Shown piece after piece: positions 58,001 to 64,000 of a DNA stretch of 64,000 nt. The stretch spans positions 66,712,374 to 66,776,373 of the forward strand of contig OW387133.1 of assembly GCA_936440205.1 (NCBI GenBank), in the 5' to 3' direction. Both the position numbers and the translations under genes were made by a program. The stretch is from Lepidonotus clava. Its lineage: Eukaryota > Annelida > Polychaeta > Phyllodocida > Polynoidae. Positions within the stretch are counted from its first letter, which is position 1; every line of letters starts with the position of its first letter. Under the pieces are notes generated by a model. That model saw only the letters and a program-made list of their open reading frames with translations, had not been told where the DNA came from and made no database searches.

Positions 58001-61000
58001 TCAGCAATCAATGCGGAAAATGCCGCACACAAGTCTGACAAGTTCATCGCCATGGCAACGCGAACCCGCCAGGAGTACCTTAAGGACCTGGCCACCAACT
58101 TTGTGACGACAACCTCCCTGGACTCGGGCTCCAAGCTGAGCAAGTTCTCGCTGGGCAGTGGGCGGAAGAAGGACCGGCCCAAAACGCGCTCGGTGCCCGA
58201 CATCTACGCCCGCGGGGCCCTGTCCTGGTCTGTTATCGTCGAGGACTTTGGCACCTCAGAGACGATAGATGGTTTCTTGGCGGTGGGAGCGGAGACGGCG
58301 GTGGTCATGGACGACACCTCCCGAGAGGTGCTCTTCGCCGTGCAGTGCGCCGCGATCATCGGCTGGACGACGGGAAGCAACAGTCTGCGGGTGTTCTACG
58401 GCCGGGGGGAGTGTGTGGGCATCAGCTTCGGGCCGTCCGAGGTGGACGAGGTGGCCGAGGTCGTGTCCCGGTTAGGGGTCGTCAGCAGAGGCTGTGAGGT
58501 GAGGGCCTCAGGGGGGACATTATCTTTTTTCGAAGTGAGAACTAGATATCGTGGTTGGAATTGCTCTAGATTTCCTGGTTATAATAAACGCCTCAACCAA
58601 GGAAAATCAATCATATATGATAACCAAGAACAAAAAAGAAAGATACAAAAATATAGATGTATGGGAAATTGACCTAAAATAGACTATTAATATATAAGGC
58701 TGTCTGTTTTAACCAACACTCCTCTGCCTAAGACGACCTTTTTCATCAACTTGCCTTTTTTAAGGTGTTTTATGTAATCAATCATCAAACGTATTAACAC
58801 TCCATGCCTCCCTATTCAGACCCAGGAAATGACGTTACGAAGAAACGGCCTCGGGCAGCTCGGGTTCCACGTCCACTACGAGGGGATCATCTCGGACGTG
58901 GAGCCCTACAGCCTGGCCTGGCAGGCGGGGCTGAGACAGGGCAGCCGTCTGGTGGAGATCTGTAACGTGGCCACGGCCACCCTCACCCACGACCAGATGG
59001 TGGACCTACTCCGCACCTCGGTCACCGTGAAAGTCGTCGTCATCGCACCCTTTGAGGATGGGCTGCCGCGCGGGTAAGACAATTCTCCCCACCACCGATA
59101 GCTCATATATATCTGCACCTATCGGTGTTTATCTATAAGTAGGGACACGAAGTCAGAAAAGTGATTGAAAAGAGACATTGCCTTTTACATATTGTAATAA
59201 GTGTATATTGAATACTGTAAACGGAGTGTTCATAAACAAATTCCTTCATATTTGCCTAGCCCCATAAACTGAACAAAAGTGAGATGCCCCTCTATAAATT
59301 TGTACCATAAAATGGAGTTACAGTTGTTGATGTCCTGTGCTGTTTGCTACAGAGGCTATGAAGAAAATCGGCTGAATGGACTCAAACTCAGCTCTACGTT
59401 TACACACTCTGCCTCTGTCGACTCGCTGGGCCTTGACGAAGTGACTCACACACGGGCCTATAAGAGCAGCAGCCACAAATCTAGTCGTTCCAGGTTAGTA
59501 ACGTACATAACAAGGCTTGACAAATCGGATGTCCAGTGATCCAGGACTACCAAAAAGTAGTACTGTGCCACTGAAATGAGTGCTTGAGTTGCCTACTAGG
59601 CAACCACAGTCTAAGTCCAAAATTCAGGTTTTAAAATTATGAAAGTCCTAATTTATCTTATTTTCTTCACATGTAACTAGGCAACATGTTTTAGCTGAGC
59701 AACCACAAAATATTAAGACAAGATATTGAGCGATTGGTTAATACAATCACTGGTCTCTTCTAAAGACCTGTGTAGAACTGATAACCACATTTTATAATTT
59801 TATAGCTTTAGTTCACGAGCCTTTTCACAAAATAGACTGACGGAGTAAATAAGAAAGGATGAATTCAGTAATGACACTTTTCTGAAGTCTTCAGTTTTGT
59901 AGTGAAAAAATCCACTATGATAAACTTATTTTCACCGTTAGGCACGAGCCGCTGACGGCCGCCCACTCTCTACCAGCCTACCCTGACAGTGACGCGCGTG
60001 TGGACCGCCATCTGGTGGAGAACGTGCACGACATGCGTTACGACGTGTCCCACCAGAAGCAGGCGTCTCAGGACAGCGCCGCCTCCCGGTCGTCGGGCCA
60101 CGGCTCGCTGGACGGGCCCCCGGCCGACACGCACGGGGCGCGCAATGACAACCTGTCGTCGGATGGCTTCATCTCAGGGGACGAGCGCCACTCCAGGCAC
60201 AGCTCCAGGGACGCCTCACGGGGTAAGGTTTCCACTTTTCATTTTAACGGATTCATGCTGGACTCATCGGCCTGAGTTCGTGTAATTTGAGTCTCGTGCT
60301 TCTTTAATTGAATTCAGTGATCGGATTCAATTTTTGAAAACGTCAGCAAGTGAAAAAGCTCACACGTAGTAACAAAAGTCTCTGGCAACCTGGAAACCAT
60401 GAATATCCACTAATATTTTACTCTACCTCCAAAGTTTTTAAATCACAGCATTCCACCTTGAAGAATAGTTTTTTTCGCACATTGTGACATAGTAAAATAT
60501 TGTATATGAAGGTCTGACAGTACGCATTGATAAGAAAAACGTTTCCCTTATTTCAGGTGCTAAAGCTGAATGGTCGGGGGTCACAATATATCCAGCCTAC
60601 AGCCGTGAACAGGTAAGCAAATTGTTGTAGGTGTTTGAAAGTAAGCTATTAGATAACACCAGACTGTATTCCCTAAAACTTCATTAAGTCAATGAAGTCA
60701 TATATTTTAAGTTGTTGAATTTCTTTTCTTTTACAAAACCGGAAAGTTCTGCTACCAATAAAAAGATTTATTTAAGGAAACGCATATGAAAGATCTGCAT
60801 CTGATGTGAAGATGCATACACAAGGCACGCCATTCAACAACACAATTTCGTTTTCAGGATGCGCATGGCCAAGGAAACCAAAGACCTACCCCAAAAAGCC
60901 GGCACTATGGGGACCACAGTAAGAGCATGTCCCACCTGGCCCAAGGCTCCCCTCACCGGTCGGCCTCCGAACACTCCAAGTTAGCCAGCGGCTATAACAG

Positions 61001-62358
61001 TGGCGCCACCTACGTGTCCCGGGCAAACTACCTCAGCGCAGGGTCATCCTCCTCCTCGGCCTCGGGCCCCCCGGAGAAGCCCCACCGGAGCCCTCGCCAC
61101 AACTCGCCCGGCGGTCAGGGGAAGGCCACTGCCACCAGCATGTCCAACCTGAGTGACCTGTCCTCGTCCCACTCCAGTGGAGGCGGCGGGTCACTCAAAC
61201 GGAGCCGGGATGCCGAGCAGGACTTTGACCTGGACTGGGAGCGGAGCCATGAGAGGTCCAGGTCGTATGAGGAGAGGTCCAGACCCCGTGACGACCACGA
61301 TAAACCGCCCGAAAGGCCACCCTTGCCACAAGAGATTCAAGGTTAGTAGATTTTTGCAAACACGATTTATGCCACTATCTAAGGGGGGGTCTCTAAGGGG
61401 ACATTTTCCCACTTTCCCAGATTTCCTGTTATTTTGCTCTACCATAACTTAAACAGCCAGTTATTTCAAGGAATACATAATGGTATTTGTTTAGGGCAAA
61501 AGATACCGTCTCGATCCTTTTTTTTTTTGTATATTCCAAAATATGATACAATAAGATTCCATTCTTCTTGGAATATTGGTTTCAGATTTTGCGGATTGCT
61601 TATGTTTATTGAGTTGCCTCTCTGTGTATCCTTTCACATTCAAATGCCCTTAGAGATTCGTCTAATACTTACGGCATTATCAATGATCCCTTAGATACTT
61701 TTGTCAAAGACTATTCACGTGCGTCATAGAGAAGCATGAAGGACAAGTTGACTGTGTTGACGGTCTGTGCATCTCTCTCCTCTTCAGAAAAACTGCCGCC
61801 GTCAGAACAAAATGCCCTCCTGCCACAGCTGGCTGCGTCGCCGAGTGGACGGCGGAGACAGACAATCGTCGGTCTGACGAGCGGCCGCCGCGACTACCTC
61901 AACGTCTCACCTCACAGCAGCACTAACTCTAGTCCCAGAGGCTCTCGCAGGTATGGTCCCTGTACGGAAAGTGTAATAGCACCCCGTATAAATTGTGATA
62001 GTAATACTTAGGGAAACTAAGTCACTTTGTATGTTGTGGCCTTTTATAATCCACCATTCCATTAGCCTCCGTGCTTTCTGGATACATGTATATGCACGTG
62101 GCAAAGGAAATAATTCTCTCCTATTGCTGATAAAACTGATACGGAGGCATGGTGTAATTGTAAATCACAACCTTTGATATTATTTTCAGGAATTTATCAG
62201 AAGAGTCGCTGGCCACCCGGCTGCGGCCTGGAGTGTCCCCGGGGGCGGGTAAGATGAGCAATGCCAGGTCACTGCCGTCCTCCACCTTCCAAGAGGAACT
62301 CATGAAACTCATCGACCCAGATGTATCGCTCGCTGAGCTGGAGAACTCCTTTAGTAAA
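50046..62358 (+). CDS. SIPA1L: SIPA1L-family RapGAP/PDZ protein (SPAR/E6TP1-like), gene span, 3' end outside window
   Basis: Sixteen plus-strand exons with consistent phases encode 1526 codons from an ATG at 50377; more exons must follow beyond 64000. The N-terminal ~500 residues contain SIPA1L signatures: a [15 protein letters not shown] motif, a GIFKKLRG motif, and HYDCQS with [12 protein letters not shown]. About residues 600-845 form the RapGAP domain, with the catalytic thumb HIGNDIV (Asn766) and the VRLKGF.KYRGGLD motif. Residues about 1015-1090 form a PDZ domain ([25 protein letters not shown]). A Ser-rich C-terminal region follows. The family stimulates GTP hydrolysis by Rap1/Rap2 and acts at junctions, the cytoskeleton and synapses in vertebrates. 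The invertebrate single-copy ortholog is inferred. The 5' UTR part of the first exon follows an acceptor at 50045, so an upstream non-coding exon exists. Confidence 0.93.
52025..53792. other. SIPA1L: SIPA1L intron with short direct repeats
   Basis: Two direct repeat pairs are seen: CCTGAGTAC..TTTTGTGAGT..AAGCCAGCC at 52704-52760 and 52795-52850, and a GAGGCT(A/C)GTCTGTAA block at about 53196 and 53261. No exon is supported. A minus-strand frame at 53711-53920 is antisense to the real exon. Confidence 0.5.
53793..53947 (+). CDS. SIPA1L: SIPA1L exon (residues 550-601), pre-RapGAP
   Basis: CCTTTGCAG acceptor, GTAAGC donor. Encodes [20 protein letters not shown].., closely matching vertebrate SIPA1L (HQNYFG..LGPVAVSI). 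Confidence 0.92.
55418..55606 (+). CDS. SIPA1L: SIPA1L exon (residues 602-664), start of RapGAP region
   Basis: Phase 0 on both sides. Encodes [20 protein letters not shown].. and ..[10 protein letters not shown], conserved in the family. Confidence 0.92.
56052..56127 (+). CDS. SIPA1L: SIPA1L exon (residues 665-689), RapGAP
   Basis: CCCAATAG acceptor, GTCAGT donor. Encodes [20 protein letters not shown].. (family: [19 protein letters not shown]). Confidence 0.92.
56318..56416 (+). CDS. SIPA1L: SIPA1L exon (residues 690-722), RapGAP
   Basis: Encodes [20 protein letters not shown] and [10 protein letters not shown], the RapGAP substrate-facing motif. Donor GTAAGT. Confidence 0.92.
56719..56822 (+). 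CDS. SIPA1L: SIPA1L exon (residues 723-757), RapGAP
   Basis: TTCCCTCAG acceptor, GTAAGG donor. Encodes [20 protein letters not shown] and [14 protein letters not shown]. Confidence 0.92.
57010..57167 (+). CDS. SIPA1L: SIPA1L exon (residues 758-809), RapGAP catalytic exon
   Basis: Encodes [20 protein letters not shown]. The Asn of GNDIV (Asn766 in this model) corresponds to the catalytic asparagine thumb of Rap GAPs. The residue is present, so GAP activity is expected. Confidence 0.94.
57623..57729 (+). CDS. SIPA1L: SIPA1L exon (residues 810-845), RapGAP end
   Basis: CTCCTTCAG acceptor, GTAGGA donor. Encodes [20 protein letters not shown] and [10 protein letters not shown]. Confidence 0.92.
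58005..58498 (+). CDS. SIPA1L: SIPA1L exon (residues 846-1010), RapGAP-PDZ linker
   Basis: Encodes [20 protein letters not shown].. and RQEYLKDLA, then a beta-rich region ending ..GVVSRGCE, the conserved block ahead of the PDZ domain. Confidence 0.92.
58820..59073 (+). CDS. SIPA1L: SIPA1L PDZ exon (residues 1011-1094)
   Basis: CTATTCAG acceptor, GTAAGA donor. Encodes the complete PDZ domain: [16 protein letters not shown] with the carboxylate-binding loop GLGQLGF, and [17 protein letters not shown]. Confidence 0.94.
59353..59493 (+). CDS. SIPA1L: SIPA1L exon (residues 1095-1141)
   Basis: GCTACAG acceptor, GTTAGT donor. Encodes a Ser-rich region after the PDZ domain ([20 protein letters not shown]). 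Confidence 0.85.
59942..60222 (+). CDS. SIPA1L: SIPA1L exon (residues 1142-1235)
   Basis: CCGTTAG acceptor, GTAAGG donor. His/Ser/Asp-rich, low-complexity, including [20 protein letters not shown], reminiscent of the post-PDZ serine-rich region of SIPA1L proteins. Confidence 0.87.
60557..60612 (+). CDS. SIPA1L: SIPA1L short exon (residues 1236-1254)
   Basis: 56 nt, TTATTTCAG acceptor, GTAAGC donor. Encodes [19 protein letters not shown]. The phases fit both neighbours. Confidence 0.82.
60858..61341 (+). CDS. SIPA1L: SIPA1L exon (residues 1255-1415), Ser/Pro-rich
   Basis: GTTTTCAG acceptor, GTTAGT donor. Encodes a serine-rich segment with an Arg/Asp/Glu-rich end ([20 protein letters not shown]). 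Confidence 0.87.
61788..61950 (+). CDS. SIPA1L: SIPA1L exon (residues 1416-1469)
   Basis: CTCTTCAG acceptor, GTATGG donor. Encodes [20 protein letters not shown] and [20 protein letters not shown]. Confidence 0.87.
62190..62358 (+). CDS. SIPA1L: SIPA1L exon (residues 1470-1526), last in window
   Basis: TTTTCAG acceptor, GTAAGT donor, phase 0 at the end. Encodes [20 protein letters not shown], leading toward the C-terminal coiled-coil region, which lies outside the window. Confidence 0.87.
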
Positions 62359-64000
62359 GTAAGTTGTGTATCTGAAATCATGACTAGAGATGTATCGAGC
62401 TTGTTTTTGAGGGAGGGTATCTAGGAAAAGTACGTCCATGCATGCATAGTCAAAGTAGAGAAGATACCATCTCCCTCTCATTGACCCCTACTTACCAAGT
62501 GCCCATAAATGAATAATTCATATGATCGAGAAGGAGCAAATATGCATGCCACATCAACAATTTCAAAACATTTGTTTCCTATTTTCTAAGTCTCGGCGCA
62601 AAAACTACTTTCTCTCCGTAGGCGCCAATACTAACCAACTCTACAGTTAAGCCTCAAACACGTTGCACGCGGCAGCGTGGTAAACTGGCAAAATGCCGCA
62701 GCGCAACCGAGCAGGTCTGTCGGGCTTACTTACTGTGTTGTCATGTGTATGGATTATATGTCAATGTGTATGTTCTGACGTATGTTGTCACGGAATGAAA
62801 TATGTGGGCCTGTTCTTTAATTACGTACTCATTTTCGCCTGAATTTTACAACCCCCCCCCCCCACTCCAACCCAAAACCACCCTTTCTTTGCCTGACGTT
62901 CACATCTGAAACGTAAAGGGACGTATACATATTTTCCTGAATGTCTCACTCCTCTCCTCCTCCAATTCATCTTGATACTTTGGTCCTACCACGGATAAAA
63001 ACACAGGACAAAAATATAGAATATATACAAATATTTGCTATGCATTAATCTACTTCTTTGTAAAGACTTAATGTTCAAGCCAAATCAACAAATATTAGAT
63101 ATAAGTATATTGAAACTAAAAAAAGAAAAATACTCAATGATAGTTTTCAATCATTCTAAACTACAAATGATGCTTAAAAAAGTATAATTGATAGCCTAAG
63201 CCTTTTGAATTGTTGGCATATTTCCAGATGCTTCTTAATCTGGGCTTATCTAAAAAATATGGAATTTCTTGTCTGTGATGGGGAGAATTAACTGAAGCCC
63301 CCGACGCTCATGTACACAGGATTGCTACGCAGCCGCCTGTAATATGTTTTGTGTGATGATGCTGGTCGTTCATGTCAGGGATGAATCTGGAATGTTGCTG
63401 GCGTTCATACATTGCATGATTTGAACATTTCCACATTATTACAAAAAGAACGACATATTTCTGTAAAAATATGTGCGGTAGGCTGATGCTACCTGATACA
63501 AATAAAATAGAAAGCCATTCATTGTCAAAACACCAAAGAAAGGGGAAAGGTTTAGAACTATATGAATTCAAGTGTCTTAGACCCGGAACAAGAAAATAAG
63601 TACCTGTGTCTTTTTGGCCGGGTAAAAATATGTGTTTTTTTCTTCTTGTAAAATATTTCTGTAAATACACATTTCTCCAACTCACTACTCTTAAATGTGT
63701 CAATTTTCTTTCACTCTTTGAATTTAAACCAATTTACATACGACTGTAAATGTTGTCTAGAAACTAGAAGCATGTCATCTAATCGCCTGAATTCAGACCT
63801 ATTCACCAGGAGATCCATGACCCACCATCAGCCATCACATACTCCATACATAATTATTATGTATAGGGGTTTGACATTACATTTATTTTTCTTGCCAAAA
63901 CATCAAGGGAAAACATAGCTCGATAAAATGTAATGCCTTCGTATACATATCTTATAAATTGTAAGATGTAAGTCTTCTTACTGCCCCTTTGATGTTTTTC
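62359..64000. other. SIPA1L: SIPA1L intron, incomplete
   Basis: AT-rich intron running to the window edge. A poly-C run lies at about 62851. No further exon was recognised; the stop codon and C-terminal coiled coil are expected downstream. Confidence 0.55.

Overview
This is a eukaryotic (metazoan) genomic window. The background is AT-rich and intron-rich, coding exons are GC-rich with GT-AG junctions, and there are many transposon-derived repeats. SIPA1L-type RapGAP, claudin-superfamily and LRRC74-like genes, together with frequent AGGCCTA palindromes, suggest a marine invertebrate deuterostome (echinoderm, hemichordate or amphioxus-like). The species itself cannot be read from the sequence.

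Layout. (1) About 0.4-7.7 kb, minus strand: the 5' part of an LRRC74-like leucine-rich-repeat gene running off the left edge. One large intron carries an apparently intact Crypton-type tyrosine-recombinase transposon (ORF 1464-3731). It is flanked by 23-bp inverted repeats, has an array of repeated 11-bp motifs at its left end, and has a 132-bp hairpin just outside the right repeat. (2) 8-13 kb: repeats only, including a solo-LTR-like copy and small foldback elements. (3) 13.4-14.8 kb, minus strand: the 3' exon of an unrecognised single-pass membrane protein. (4) 16.3-24.9 kb: a repeat-dense block. It holds a hAT-like element carrying two tRNA-like sequences, a MITE with an exact TTGAT target duplication, a purine-rich minisatellite, a second solo-LTR-like copy, a 60-bp minisatellite and a mariner-like foldback MITE. 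(5) 25.2-28.4 kb, minus strand: a complete four-exon claudin-like tetraspan gene of 227 codons. (6) 28.4-50 kb: mostly non-coding, with further LTR-like and MITE copies, a CACGTG-bearing candidate promoter/first exon at about 34.6 kb, a large pyrimidine-rich minisatellite at 42-43 kb, and GC-rich islands that may be regulatory. (7) 50.0-64 kb, plus strand: a SIPA1L (SPAR/E6TP1) family gene with 16 phase-consistent coding exons giving 1526 codons. It includes the RapGAP catalytic Asn motif and a PDZ domain, and its last exons lie beyond the right edge.

The three recognised host genes have no obvious shared pathway; SIPA1L and claudin-like proteins both act at the cell cortex or junctions, but no operon-like logic applies. 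The most unusual material is the Crypton-type element with its end structures and the hAT-like element with paired tRNA-like modules. No clearly novel multi-gene system was found.
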